NCBI RefSeq assembly: GCF_002238335.1
Contig: NZ_CP022347.1
Coordinates: 1,116,001 to 1,180,000 of the forward strand
Direction of reading: 5' to 3'
From: Campylobacter avium LMG 24591
GTDB lineage: Bacteria; Campylobacterota; Campylobacteria; Campylobacterales; Campylobacteraceae
DNA length: 64,000 nt
Shown: one piece after another, positions 49,093 through 58,646 of the stretch
Numbering within the stretch: the first letter of the stretch is position 1
Layout: each line of letters starts with the position of its first letter
Position numbers and translations under genes: made by a program
The notes under the pieces: generated by a model
The model's database searches: none
Told to the model about the DNA's origin: nothing
The model's input: only the letters and a program-made list of their open reading frames with translations

Positions 49093-51687
49093 ATGCTAAA
49101 GATAATCAAAAGTATTTTTGGAACCAAAAACGATAGAGAAATCAAAAAATATTTTAAAAGAGTAAATGAGATAAATTTTTTAGAAAGCAAGTACGAAAAA
49201 CTAAGTGATGAGGAGCTAAAAAGCGAATTCGCAAAACTACAAGATAAGGTTTTAAACAAACATTTATCACTTGATAATGCCTTAGTGGATGTTTTTGCCA
49301 TAGTTAGAGAGGTTAGCAAAAGAGTTTTAAATATGCGTCATTTTGATGTGCAGTTAATCGGCGGCATGGTGCTGCACGAGGGCAAAATAGCAGAGATGAA
49401 AACGGGCGAGGGAAAGACCTTGGTGGCTTCTTTGGCCGTCGTTTTAAATGCCATGAGCAAAAAAGGTGTGCATGTCGTAACTGTAAATGATTACCTAGCT
49501 AAAAGAGATGCCGAGCAAATGGGCGAAATTTATAAATTTTTAGGCTTTAGCGTTGGGGTAATTTTATCAAATTTGCATGATGATGAAAGCAAGAAAATAG
49601 CTTATAACAGCGACATAACCTACGGAACAAACAATGAATTTGGCTTTGATTATTTAAGAGATAATATGAAATACTCTTTGGCTGAACAGGTGCAAAGAGA
49701 GCATAATTTTGTAATCGTTGATGAGGTCGATAGTATTTTAATCGACGAGGCTAGAACGCCGCTTATTATCAGTGGTCCAACTAGCAGAACCTTAGATGGC
49801 TACATCAAGGCAAATGAAGTAGCAAAGAAAATGCAAAAAGGCGAAGCTGCTACTATGCCAAATGAAAAGGCAAGTGGGGATTTTGTTGTGGATGAGAAAA
49901 ACCGCACGATTTTGCTTACTGAGGCTGGAATTTCAAAGGCTGAAAAGCTTTTTGGAGTTGAAAATTTATACAGCCTGGATAATGCCATTTTAGCACACCA
50001 GCTAGATCAAGCCCTAAAGGCTCATAATCTCTTTGAAAAAGACGTGCATTATGTGCTAAGGGAAAATCAAGTTGTAATAGTTGATGAATTTACAGGTAGA
50101 CTTAGCGAGGGTAGACGTTTTAGCGAGGGACTTCACCAAGCCTTAGAGGCAAAGGAAGGGGTTAAAATTCAAGAAGAAAGCCAAACCCTAGCTGACATAA
50201 CCTTTCAAAATTATTTTAGGATGTATGACAAACTAGCCGGCATGACAGGAACCGCTCAAACCGAAGCAACCGAGTTTTCACAAATTTACAGCCTTGATGT
50301 TATTTCCATACCTACAAATTTGCCTGTAAAAAGAATTGACAAAAACGACTTAATCTACAAAACACAGGATGAGAAATTTAAAGCAGTAATTGCTGATATA
50401 AAAGAGGCGAACAAAAAGGGGCAACCTGTATTAATAGGTACTGCGAGCATAGAAAGAAGCGAGGTTTTTCACTCAATGCTGGTTAAAGAACGTATCGCTC
50501 ATCATGTGCTAAATGCTAAAAACCACGAGCAAGAAGCCTTAATTATAGCTGATGCGGGCAAAAAAGGAGCCGTGACCATAGCTACAAATATGGCAGGGCG
50601 TGGGGTTGATATAAAGATAGATGATGAGGTAAGAAGCCTTGGCGGGCTTTATATCATAGGCACTGAAAGGCACGAAAGTAGGAGAATTGATAATCAATTA
50701 AGAGGCCGTGCAGGTAGGCAGGGTGATCCTGGCATGAGTAGATTTTATCTAAGCTTAGAAGATAATTTGCTTAGAATTTTTGGTGGGGATAGGATTAAAA
50801 GCATTATGAATAGGCTAGGCATTGCTGAGGGCGAAAGCATAGAATCAAGCATAGTCACAAGGGCTGTTGAAAATGCGCAAAAAAAGGTTGAAAGCATGCA
50901 TTTTGAGAGCAGAAAACACCTGCTTGAGTATGATGATGTGGCAAATGAGCAAAGAAAAACTATATATAAATACAGAAACGAACTTTTGGATGAGGACTTT
51001 AACATAAGGGCTAAAATTTCACAAAACATAGGCGAGTATGTGAGCTCTTTGCCAAATGATCAAAGCATTATAAAAGATGATTTAGACATAGATATAGAGG
51101 CTTTAAAAATCAAAATAGCCACTGATTTCAACCTTGAACTTAAAGAAAATTTAGAAAACCTAAGCACGGATGAGCTTATGGATAAATTGGATTCTTTTCT
51201 CAACAAAAGCTATGATGAAAAAATGTCCGTTTTAGACGAGCTCGATAGAAAAAAGGTTGAGAGAATTTTTTATCTGCAAGTGCTTGACAACGCTTATAGA
51301 GAGCATTTGTATCAAATGGACATCCTAAAAACAGGAATTTCGCTAAGAGGTTATAATCAAAAAGACCCTCTAGTGGAGTATAAAAAAGAAAGTTATAATT
51401 TATTTTTAGAGCTTGTAGAAAGGATAAAATTTGAAAGCATAAAGCTACTTTTTAGCTTAAAAATCAACGAAAAAGATAGCAAGAATTTCGAAGAAAGAGC
51501 GAGCGAAAAAAACGATGAGCTTTTACAAAATTCTAAGCAATCAAACGGACAAGAAGAAACAGCTAGAGAAACTGTTTCAAGCTCTTCAAAAAAGATACCT
51601 AGAAATTCACCTTGTCCTTGCGGCTCAGGTAAAAAATACAAAGAATGCTGCGGCAAGAGTGGCCCAAAAAGAGGAATTTTAGCTTAA
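49093..51687 (+). CDS. secA: Preprotein translocase ATPase SecA
   Basis: An 864-residue motor of the Sec pathway. Walker [29 protein letters not shown], the helicase motif [10 protein letters not shown] and the C-terminal zinc-binding [16 protein letters not shown] are all intact. Of two in-frame ATGs, the one at 49093 is chosen because AAGGGG at 49079-49084 is eight bases away; the ATG at 49087 is only two bases from it. Its stop overlaps the lolC/E start. Confidence 0.97.
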   Translation: MLKIIKSIFGTKNDREIKKYFKRVNEINFLESKYEKLSDEELKSEFAKLQDKVLNKHLSLDNALVDVFAIVREVSKRVLNMRHFDVQLIGGMVLHEGKIAEMKTGEGKTLVASLAVVLNAMSKKGVHVVTVNDYLAKRDAEQMGEIYKFLGFSVGVILSNLHDDESKKIAYNSDITYGTNNEFGFDYLRDNMKYSLAEQVQREHNFVIVDEVDSILIDEARTPLIISGPTSRTLDGYIKANEVAKKMQKGEAATMPNEKASGDFVVDEKNRTILLTEAGISKAEKLFGVENLYSLDNAILAHQLDQALKAHNLFEKDVHYVLRENQVVIVDEFTGRLSEGRRFSEGLHQALEAKEGVKIQEESQTLADITFQNYFRMYDKLAGMTGTAQTEATEFSQIYSLDVISIPTNLPVKRIDKNDLIYKTQDEKFKAVIADIKEANKKGQPVLIGTASIERSEVFHSMLVKERIAHHVLNAKNHEQEALIIADAGKKGAVTIATNMAGRGVDIKIDDEVRSLGGLYIIGTERHESRRIDNQLRGRAGRQGDPGMSRFYLSLEDNLLRIFGGDRIKSIMNRLGIAEGESIESSIVTRAVENAQKKVESMHFESRKHLLEYDDVANEQRKTIYKYRNELLDEDFNIRAKISQNIGEYVSSLPNDQSIIKDDLDIDIEALKIKIATDFNLELKENLENLSTDELMDKLDSFLNKSYDEKMSVLDELDRKKVERIFYLQVLDNAYREHLYQMDILKTGISLRGYNQKDPLVEYKKESYNLFLELVERIKFESIKLLFSLKINEKDSKNFEERASEKNDELLQNSKQSNGQEETARETVSSSSKKIPRNSPCPCGSGKKYKECCGKSGPKRGILA

Positions 51688-52874
51688 TGTGGAGATATTT
51701 ACTTTTCAAATATCTAAGGTTTGATAAGACGCAACCATTCATCATGCTTTCGATGATACTTGCCTTTTTGGGAGTCTGCGTTGGGCTTTGCGTTTTGCTT
51801 GTGGCTATGGCTATAATGAACGGCTTTTCAAAGGATTTTAAAGAAAGATTTTTTGTTATGAACTATCCTTTGACCATAGTTTCTAAATTTACGCAAGTTG
51901 ATGATGAGCTGGTAAATGAGCTAAAGAATTCTTTTCCAACTTTAAATTTTAGTCCTTATATAAGCACGCAGGTTATCGCAAGAGGTGAGAATAAATTTGA
52001 GGGTGGAATTTTATTTGGAATAAATTCAAAAGATGAAAAAAAGATTAACAAAATCGTAGCCGATGCTTTGAAAGATAATGAACTAAAAGATTACGACATC
52101 TTAATAGGCTCTGCCTTGTTTAAAGAATTTAGACTAAATACAAATGATAAATTAAGCATTATTTTTTCAAATTTAAGCCCAAATGCCCTTGCCTTGATAC
52201 CGCAAAGCAAGAGATTTGATGTTAAATTTAATTTCACCTCAGGCCTATCTTTTTATGATAAGGCTTATATGTATGCTGATGTAGGTGCGCTTAGAAAGCT
52301 TTTAAATGTAAGAGATGGACTTTATCACGGCATACATGTATATTCAAGCGATGCGCAAAAAGACCTAAACACCTTGCAAAGCTTTCTAGGCGAGGGCTTT
52401 TTAGTCTTTGGCTGGTGGGAGGATAATGCAAATTTATTTTCAGCCTTAGAGCTAGAAAAAACGGCTTTGTTTATAGTTTTAATGCTCATAATCTTAGTTG
52501 CTAGCTTAAATATAGTAAGCTCTTTGCTTATGATAGTTATGAATAGACGCAGCGAAATCGCCCTACTTCTAGCACTTGGCGCTTCAAAAAAAGAGATTAA
52601 AACAAGCTTTTTTACTTTGGGCTGCCTTGTTGGCTTTGGCGGTATGATAGCTGGCATTATCCTTGCCTTTTTTGCTATGTGGATTTTGGGAAATTTCAAC
52701 ATCATAGAGCTTCCAGCTGATGTTTATGGTTCTAGCAAATTACCGCTTGACTTATCAGCCCTAGACTTCATCTATACAGTAATTGGTGCTACTGCGATAG
52801 TAGCACTTAGCTCTTACTACCCGGCTAAAAAAGCAACCCAAGTTGATGTGCTTGAAACCTTAAGGAATGAGTAG
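51687..52874 (+). CDS. lolC: Lipoprotein-releasing ABC transporter permease LolC/E
   Basis: A 395-residue inner-membrane permease that extracts lipoproteins for LolA. Four transmembrane helices: one at about residues 20-45 after the [18 protein letters not shown] start, three in the last 130 residues, around a large periplasmic domain. NRRSEIALLLALGASKKEI is the conserved cytoplasmic coupling loop. The ATG overlaps the secA stop by one base (TAATG). Only one permease gene is here, consistent with a LolF-like single permease, but a second elsewhere cannot be excluded. The ATPase LolD is not in the window. Confidence 0.88.
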   Translation: MWRYLLFKYLRFDKTQPFIMLSMILAFLGVCVGLCVLLVAMAIMNGFSKDFKERFFVMNYPLTIVSKFTQVDDELVNELKNSFPTLNFSPYISTQVIARGENKFEGGILFGINSKDEKKINKIVADALKDNELKDYDILIGSALFKEFRLNTNDKLSIIFSNLSPNALALIPQSKRFDVKFNFTSGLSFYDKAYMYADVGALRKLLNVRDGLYHGIHVYSSDAQKDLNTLQSFLGEGFLVFGWWEDNANLFSALELEKTALFIVLMLIILVASLNIVSSLLMIVMNRRSEIALLLALGASKKEIKTSFFTLGCLVGFGGMIAGIILAFFAMWILGNFNIIELPADVYGSSKLPLDLSALDFIYTVIGATAIVALSSYYPAKKATQVDVLETLRNE

Positions 52875-52875
52875 C

Positions 52876-54777
52876 TTAAAGCACATTCCTTTTTTCTAAA
52901 AGCTCTCTTAAAGGCACTATAGAGTTTTTAAAGATTGAGTTTGATAGTAAAGAAAAATTATACACATCATCAATCCAAGACTCATGAGCGTAAATCCAAG
53001 CTAACATCTTATTTTGCTTATCTGAATCATTTTGTATGTTTTGCAGATAAAGAGGTGCTAAAGAGCTTTCATAGTGATGAAGCGATGGTCCTAAAACCTC
53101 AGCTAAGTAAGCATACCTCTTGCTGCCTAACCTTGTTTTTATCTTGTCTAAATTCTCATAAACAGTTTGTAAGCTTACTTTTGGAACTTGTGCGTGAATG
53201 ATTTGTGCCATTTGATTAGAAACCTTGCGACACTCTTTTAAAAGCGTCTCGGTGCGTTTTTGAAAGCTTTTTATATCCTTATAAGCCTTTAAAAGTAAGT
53301 CATTTTGTTCTTGCCTACTATAAGGCTTTACCTTAGGAAAAGGCTTTTTAATATCCTTGCTTAAAAGCTCCTCACAGCACTCTTTAAAAGGTTTTTCTAT
53401 GCAGTTTTCTATCCTAGCACCACCCTCAGTGGCATTGTAGATATTTACATTTTTAAGAGGTCCGCTAAACATAAATTCAAAAATCTGCTTAAAAAGCCAC
53501 CAAATTTGAGTAGTCTCAACAGTTCCAATCCCTCCATAAGCCTTTACTGTTTGCTTTGGAATTCTACCAATTTCCTCTTTTGCTTTTTTTGTGCCTCTAG
53601 GATAAGCCTTAGAATGCGTCAAGCCGTCCTTTGCGAATGCCAAATCCTGTCCTATTAAGATGATATTTTTATGCTCTAAGTAATTTGCAAGTTGCACAGC
53701 CATATGCGATACAGTCATACCAGTAAGTGGATTATACCCCTTTATGTTTAAAGCGCTTGCAATAGGCAAAGACCTTGGTGTTAGCATATAATTTCTTTTA
53801 TTTCTTTCTAGGTATTTTATAGTATTTGGGTGAGTTAGGGCTAAAAGCACAAATAAAATATCCTTATCAAAATCTCCAAAATCATTGTCAAAGAATTCAG
53901 AAGTAGCAGCAACCCTTTCTAAACTCAAGACATAATCAGGCTTAATGCCCTCCTTTGCAAGTATAGGATAGGAAGCATCAAGGCAAAAAATACTTGCCCT
54001 TTTATGGTATTTTTTAAGCAGTTTTAGCTGTTTATCAAGACTTGGTCCTGTTGCTACTATGATAGCTGTTTCAGCCTTATTTTTCCTCTTTTTGATAAGC
54101 TCTTGCATACTTGGACGCGTTATCATATTTGGTATATGTCTTACAAACTGCTCTATGCCTTGCAAGGCGTCTCTTGTGTCGTTGCCTTTCTTTAAATTTG
54201 TAGCTACTATAGATTTGTGATTTATGGAATTTATTTTTAAAATGTCCTTTTTGTATTTATCATAATAATCACAGTTAAGCTCCAAGTGATACGAGCGGTT
54301 AAGCAAGTGTATCTCGCTTAGGTTGAAAATGCTTTCTGAACGTTGCTCATCAAAAAGAGAGGAAAGAAAAACAACAAGCCTTGACCTTAGCAAGTCCTGA
54401 GAAAAGTCAATTATACAAAAGGCTATAAATATAAGCTCTATTTCCTTTTCAAAGACTATGATTCTTTTGTGGTTAGTATTTTGCAAAAGCGCCTTGTATA
54501 AAACACCATTTCCCATACCATAAAAAAACAAGCTAGGATACCTTGCCCTTTCCTTTTCTATGCTATCAAGCTTTTCTTTCATCTCTTCTAAAGGATTTTT
54601 ATAAAATCTCTCCTTGCTCTTAAGCTCTGTGATGTTTAAATTCAGTGGCTCATAAAGGTCAAAAAATGGCTCAAATTTTTTGCTTTGCTTAATGCGTTTA
54701 AGTTTTTTAACCAAGGGCTGAAAAGCCGGTGCTTTCATAGCACTTAAATTCTTATCAAGCAACTGTGTTTTTTTCAT
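52876..54777 (-). CDS. maf: Motility accessory factor (Maf) glycosyltransferase, third in array
   Basis: A 633-residue member of the Maf/DUF115 family, which transfers nonulosonic acids such as pseudaminic or legionaminic acid to flagellin Ser/Thr. The core ETAIIVATGPSLDKQLKLLKK, then CLDASYPILAKEGIKPDYVLSLER and NATEGGARIENCIEKPFKECC are typical. The AAAGGAG ribosome binding site lies inside the alternative 3' extension of the upstream maf gene. It is last in the glmS-maf operon and ends next to the convergent lolC/E gene. Confidence 0.92.
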   Translation of the reverse strand: MKKTQLLDKNLSAMKAPAFQPLVKKLKRIKQSKKFEPFFDLYEPLNLNITELKSKERFYKNPLEEMKEKLDSIEKERARYPSLFFYGMGNGVLYKALLQNTNHKRIIVFEKEIELIFIAFCIIDFSQDLLRSRLVVFLSSLFDEQRSESIFNLSEIHLLNRSYHLELNCDYYDKYKKDILKINSINHKSIVATNLKKGNDTRDALQGIEQFVRHIPNMITRPSMQELIKKRKNKAETAIIVATGPSLDKQLKLLKKYHKRASIFCLDASYPILAKEGIKPDYVLSLERVAATSEFFDNDFGDFDKDILFVLLALTHPNTIKYLERNKRNYMLTPRSLPIASALNIKGYNPLTGMTVSHMAVQLANYLEHKNIILIGQDLAFAKDGLTHSKAYPRGTKKAKEEIGRIPKQTVKAYGGIGTVETTQIWWLFKQIFEFMFSGPLKNVNIYNATEGGARIENCIEKPFKECCEELLSKDIKKPFPKVKPYSRQEQNDLLLKAYKDIKSFQKRTETLLKECRKVSNQMAQIIHAQVPKVSLQTVYENLDKIKTRLGSKRYAYLAEVLGPSLHHYESSLAPLYLQNIQNDSDKQNKMLAWIYAHESWIDDVYNFSLLSNSIFKNSIVPLRELLEKRNVL

Positions 54778-54813
54778 AATACATTTTCTCCTTTGATGGT
54801 GATGGTGTGCGTA

Positions 54814-56874
54814 TCAAGAAACTTCAATACCCCCCCCCCCGTTGATGTGGAAACGTTGTAAATATTTTCCTTTGATTTGTGCGATGCTATCAACATAACT
54901 AAAAGCCCCCCCCCGTTTTTTAATTTTCTCTATCCTATCTTTTATACGATGCATTCTTACTTCATAGCCTCTAGCTATTAGCTCTTGCTTTAAGGGCTTT
55001 ACATTTTCATCTAAAGCCTCTCTTTGAGCCTTAAAAATACCTCTCATATAGTCAAAAAACAAAATCATTTCTTTTAACATCACAAAATTTTTCTCATCTT
55101 CCTCTTCCTTGCTATTGGTAGTTAAAACAGCCATTCGGGTGAAATTTAGGTTAAATTGCACTATTAGAGGTTGCATTATTTCTTGAGTGGAGGCGTATTG
55201 ATTAGTGATTAGAAGTTCTTTTTCTAGCTTATTAAGCTTGGCTAAATCCTCACTTATTTCAGCCCTACTTGCGTGTATGTCCTTTTCATAAGCCTTTATT
55301 TTCTTAAGCATAGGCTCTACATTTTTATATAAAATCTCCTCCTCATAAGAGCAGTGTGCCATAGAAAGCAACACTTTGTAGTAAGATTTTAGCATTCGCT
55401 CATCTTGCTTTGCCTTACTTGTTTGATTTATAATCCTTGCAAAAGGCTTAGCCAAATTTTCATCTAGCATTTGTTTGCACTCACTAAAGGGCTTTTCTAT
55501 GCAGTGTTCTATCCTTGCACCGCCCTGCGTGGCATTGTAGATATTAATACTGTGATTAAAATGCATAAAACTTTGCTCTAAAACCTCTTTAAAATACTGC
55601 CAAAACATATGAGTTTGCACCTCACCCTCGCCACCATAAGCAGTAACTGCGAACTTAGTATACATATCATCTTCGAATTTCTCTCCATGCTGATAATTCA
55701 CAGTATGAGAAGAGCCATCATCTGCATAAGCTAAGTCTTGTCCTATGATAATAACATTTTTATAACCTAAGACATGTGCCATTAAAAAGGAAAAATGCGA
55801 CACAGAAGGAGCTAGATTTAAAAGACCGTAAGCACTCAAGTTAAGATATAGGGCAAACTGTGATACCTTTGGTATTAGCACGATTTGCTTATTTCTGTTT
55901 TTAAGATAAGAAATGGCATTTGGATGAACCAAGGCTGCTAGAACGAAAACTGTATCATCATCTTTTGAACCAAAATCGTGCTTAAAAAACTCAGCTGTAA
56001 AGTCAGTTCTTTCAACCATACAAACATAATCAGGCACAATGTCATTTTGCATAAGTATAGGATAAGCAGAATCCGCACAAAATATAGTTGAGTTTTTAGC
56101 GTATTCTTTAAGAAGTGGTAATTGCTTGTGTAAAGAGGGTCCAGTTGCTACTATGATAGCTGTTTTACCTAAATTTCTTCTTTGCTCTAAGACATCTTTA
56201 AAGCAAGGGTTGCTAATCATATCTTTTAGATTGTAAGTAAGCTGTGATACACCTTGTAAGCTATCTAGCGGGTCATTTCCGTATAAAAATGTGGTTTTTT
56301 TAATGGCAGAAATTATCTTTTTATTAAGCTCTATAATATCTTGTGAGAATTTATCATAATAATCGCAAGCTAAGTCAAGAAAATACACCCTACTATACCT
56401 AAAAAATACCCCCTGAGCCTCGTAAAGAAATTGCAAGGTTTTGTATATATTTTTTTTGCTATGTATGATAAGAAGTCTATTTGAGGAAAGCTCATCTGAA
56501 AAATCTATGTAGTGAAAGCAAAGATAGATAAGCTCTAACTCGTGTTCAAAAACTGCTATGTGGAGCAAATTTTTATTTTGCAATAAAGCCTTGTATAAAA
56601 TTCCATTTGCAAAACCGTAAAATAAAAAGCATTTGTAATGCTTGTATTTATCATTGTAAAGATTGATTTTTGCTTGAATTTCAGCTAGGGTGTTATTAAA
56701 AAGCTTTTTATTATCCCTTAAATCAAGAAAATTTATATCCAAAGAATCAGAACCAAAAATGCTCTTATAAAGCCTAACTTCCTTTATCTTTGCTAACTCA
56801 TCTTTTAAAAGAGGGTTGTTTAAAGCTTTTAAATTTTTCCTAAATAAATCCTTTTGTTGCTTAGTAAATTTCAT
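54814..56874 (-). CDS. maf: Phase-variable Maf glycosyltransferase with two G tracts, second in array
   Basis: A 686-residue Maf-family protein. The DUF115 core (TAIIVATGPSLHKQLPLLK, CADSAYPILMQNDIVPDYV) and NATQGGARIEHCIEKPF are intact, with extra C-terminal helices (about residues 520-670). Near the end the coding strand has G9 (54906-54914, KKRGGAFS) and G11 (54830-54840). At G11 the protein ends GGGGIEVS at 54814. At G10 it would continue VLKFLDTHTITIKGENVL and stop in an ATGA overlap with the next gene. At G12 it would stop within two codons. A change in the G9 tract would alter the last 35 residues or truncate. It starts two bases after the preceding maf stop. Confidence 0.92.
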   Translation of the reverse strand: MKFTKQQKDLFRKNLKALNNPLLKDELAKIKEVRLYKSIFGSDSLDINFLDLRDNKKLFNNTLAEIQAKINLYNDKYKHYKCFLFYGFANGILYKALLQNKNLLHIAVFEHELELIYLCFHYIDFSDELSSNRLLIIHSKKNIYKTLQFLYEAQGVFFRYSRVYFLDLACDYYDKFSQDIIELNKKIISAIKKTTFLYGNDPLDSLQGVSQLTYNLKDMISNPCFKDVLEQRRNLGKTAIIVATGPSLHKQLPLLKEYAKNSTIFCADSAYPILMQNDIVPDYVCMVERTDFTAEFFKHDFGSKDDDTVFVLAALVHPNAISYLKNRNKQIVLIPKVSQFALYLNLSAYGLLNLAPSVSHFSFLMAHVLGYKNVIIIGQDLAYADDGSSHTVNYQHGEKFEDDMYTKFAVTAYGGEGEVQTHMFWQYFKEVLEQSFMHFNHSINIYNATQGGARIEHCIEKPFSECKQMLDENLAKPFARIINQTSKAKQDERMLKSYYKVLLSMAHCSYEEEILYKNVEPMLKKIKAYEKDIHASRAEISEDLAKLNKLEKELLITNQYASTQEIMQPLIVQFNLNFTRMAVLTTNSKEEEDEKNFVMLKEMILFFDYMRGIFKAQREALDENVKPLKQELIARGYEVRMHRIKDRIEKIKKRGGAFSYVDSIAQIKGKYLQRFHINGGGGIEVS
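54830..54840 (-). repeat. G11 tract near the maf 3' end
   Basis: Eleven C on the plus strand, read as G11 in the second maf gene, eight codons from its current stop. Length sets the C-terminus and the coupling to the next gene. Confidence 0.95.
54906..54914 (-). repeat. G9 tract in the same maf gene
   Basis: Nine C on the plus strand (G9 in coding sense), 65 bases upstream of the G11 tract in the direction of translation. Currently in frame; G10 would give a stop two codons later. Confidence 0.95.
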
Positions 56875-56876
56875 CT

Positions 56877-58646
56877 CTATCCTTCAATATATCGCTTAAG
56901 CAAGGCATTTTGCTTAGATAAGAGCTCTGCAAGTTCTGCGAAAAAAAGCAGAGCCTCTTTTTTGCACTCTAATTTTAAATCAAATACTTTTAGCTTTGTA
57001 ATCTTGCTTGCATAAGCAAAATAACTTGGCATAAAAAGTTCGTTAAAACAGTCACTTTGTCTAAACTTAAGCATTAAAAGTTCCAAATTCTCAAAATCCT
57101 CATCATTTATCTTTGAAATAATGCTTAAAAAGTGCTTTGAGGAGGTGTAAATTTTTTTCATCCTTTTTTTTGTTTGTTTTTTAAGGCTTGAAATTTTAAG
57201 ACTATCGTTTTTAAAAAGAAAGAATCTTTTATCTAAATCCTCGCTTAAAAGCTCCTCACAGCATTCTTTAAAAGGCTTTTCTATACAAGCTTTTATCCTC
57301 GCACCGCCCTGCGTAGCATTAAAAACCTTTATATTAAGCTTAGAACTGACTAAACTTGCATCTTTTTGCAAGCTTTGCCTAAAAAGTGTCCAAACCAAAG
57401 AACTTTGCACCACACCAAGCCCACCGTAAGCCTCGCACTTGTATAAATTCTCATCTCTTTCATAATCATTTTTGTGCAAGCTTTTATACATATAATCCTC
57501 GCTGTGTGAGCTTTTATCCTGTGCATAAGCTAAATCCTGGCCTATTAAAATGATGTTTTCAAATCTTAAAGAAGCAGCTAACTCAAAAGCCATATTTGCC
57601 ACGCTTAAACCATCAGCCAAATAACCATACTCATCAAGTTTTAGGCTAGAATGAAAGTGCAAGGGCCTTAAAACAAGCATAAAATCTCTTTTGGCCTCCT
57701 TTAGATACTTAACAGTATTTGGATGAGTTAAAGCAGAAACCACAAAAACAGTATTTTCATCAAATTCTTTATAATCATTATTAAAAAATTCGGCACTTTC
57801 TTTAACCCTTTCTAAGGATAAAACAATATCTGGCTTAATGCCATGCTTGTGTAGTATCTTGTAAGAAGAATCAAGGCAAAAGATAATGGCCTTTTTATGA
57901 TAGCTCTTAAGCAAGGGAAGCTGCTTATCTAAAGAAGGGCCTGTTGCCACTATGATAGCTGTTTTAAATCTAAATTTATTATCCTTTAAAAAGTTTTTAA
58001 AGACAAAATTTTCAAGCATAGTATCTAAATTTGCTAAGCTATTTTCTATGCCTACATAACCATCATCTGCACTTGTGCCATAGTAAAAAACTGAATTTTT
58101 TAAAAGATTTGTAAGTTTGAAATTTAAGCTCTTAATTTTATCAGCAAAAAAATTCATATAAAAATCACTATGCACATGAAGCTCGTAAAGCTCGTAAGCA
58201 AGAATAATATCTTCTATCTTTAAAAGCTCATACAAGGAATTTTCATCCGTACTTAAAAGTATGAGTTTTTTTTGTATTAATTGCTTGCTAAAGTCAAAAA
58301 GACTTAAACAAAGCTTTATAAGCTCTAAATTATCCTCAAAAACCACCAAATGCTTTAATCTGTCATTTTCAAGCAAAAGCTTATAAAGCATAGAATTTCC
58401 AAGCCCGTAAAAATACAGCACAGGATAGGAACTAAAATTTTGCTTAAAAAAAGAAGCTCTGTTTAAAAGATCTTCCTTTGGATTTTCGTATAAAGCTATG
58501 TCATTAAGGATGAAATTTAAGCCCTTTTCATCCTTAATGCTGCTGATATTTTTTATCTCAAGTTCTTGCAAAATATCTACAAGCGGCGAATTTATCCGCC
58601 TTAAAGCTTGTAAGTTTTGCAAGAAGATATTATTCAACAGTGACAC
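56877..58646 (-). CDS. maf: Motility accessory factor (Maf) glycosyltransferase, first in array
   Basis: A 589-residue Maf-family protein with TAIIVATGPSLDKQLPLLKSY, CLDSSYKILHKHGIKPDIVLSLER and NATQGGARIKACIEKPFKECC. It starts within the end of glmS: GTG at 58646 overlaps the glmS stop by 17 bases, and TTG at 58640 is an alternative. No good ribosome binding site is seen, so it probably depends on glmS translation. No homopolymer tract is seen in its coding sequence, so it may be the constitutive member of the array. Confidence 0.9.
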   Translation of the reverse strand: MSLLNNIFLQNLQALRRINSPLVDILQELEIKNISSIKDEKGLNFILNDIALYENPKEDLLNRASFFKQNFSSYPVLYFYGLGNSMLYKLLLENDRLKHLVVFEDNLELIKLCLSLFDFSKQLIQKKLILLSTDENSLYELLKIEDIILAYELYELHVHSDFYMNFFADKIKSLNFKLTNLLKNSVFYYGTSADDGYVGIENSLANLDTMLENFVFKNFLKDNKFRFKTAIIVATGPSLDKQLPLLKSYHKKAIIFCLDSSYKILHKHGIKPDIVLSLERVKESAEFFNNDYKEFDENTVFVVSALTHPNTVKYLKEAKRDFMLVLRPLHFHSSLKLDEYGYLADGLSVANMAFELAASLRFENIILIGQDLAYAQDKSSHSEDYMYKSLHKNDYERDENLYKCEAYGGLGVVQSSLVWTLFRQSLQKDASLVSSKLNIKVFNATQGGARIKACIEKPFKECCEELLSEDLDKRFFLFKNDSLKISSLKKQTKKRMKKIYTSSKHFLSIISKINDEDFENLELLMLKFRQSDCFNELFMPSYFAYASKITKLKVFDLKLECKKEALLFFAELAELLSKQNALLKRYIEG

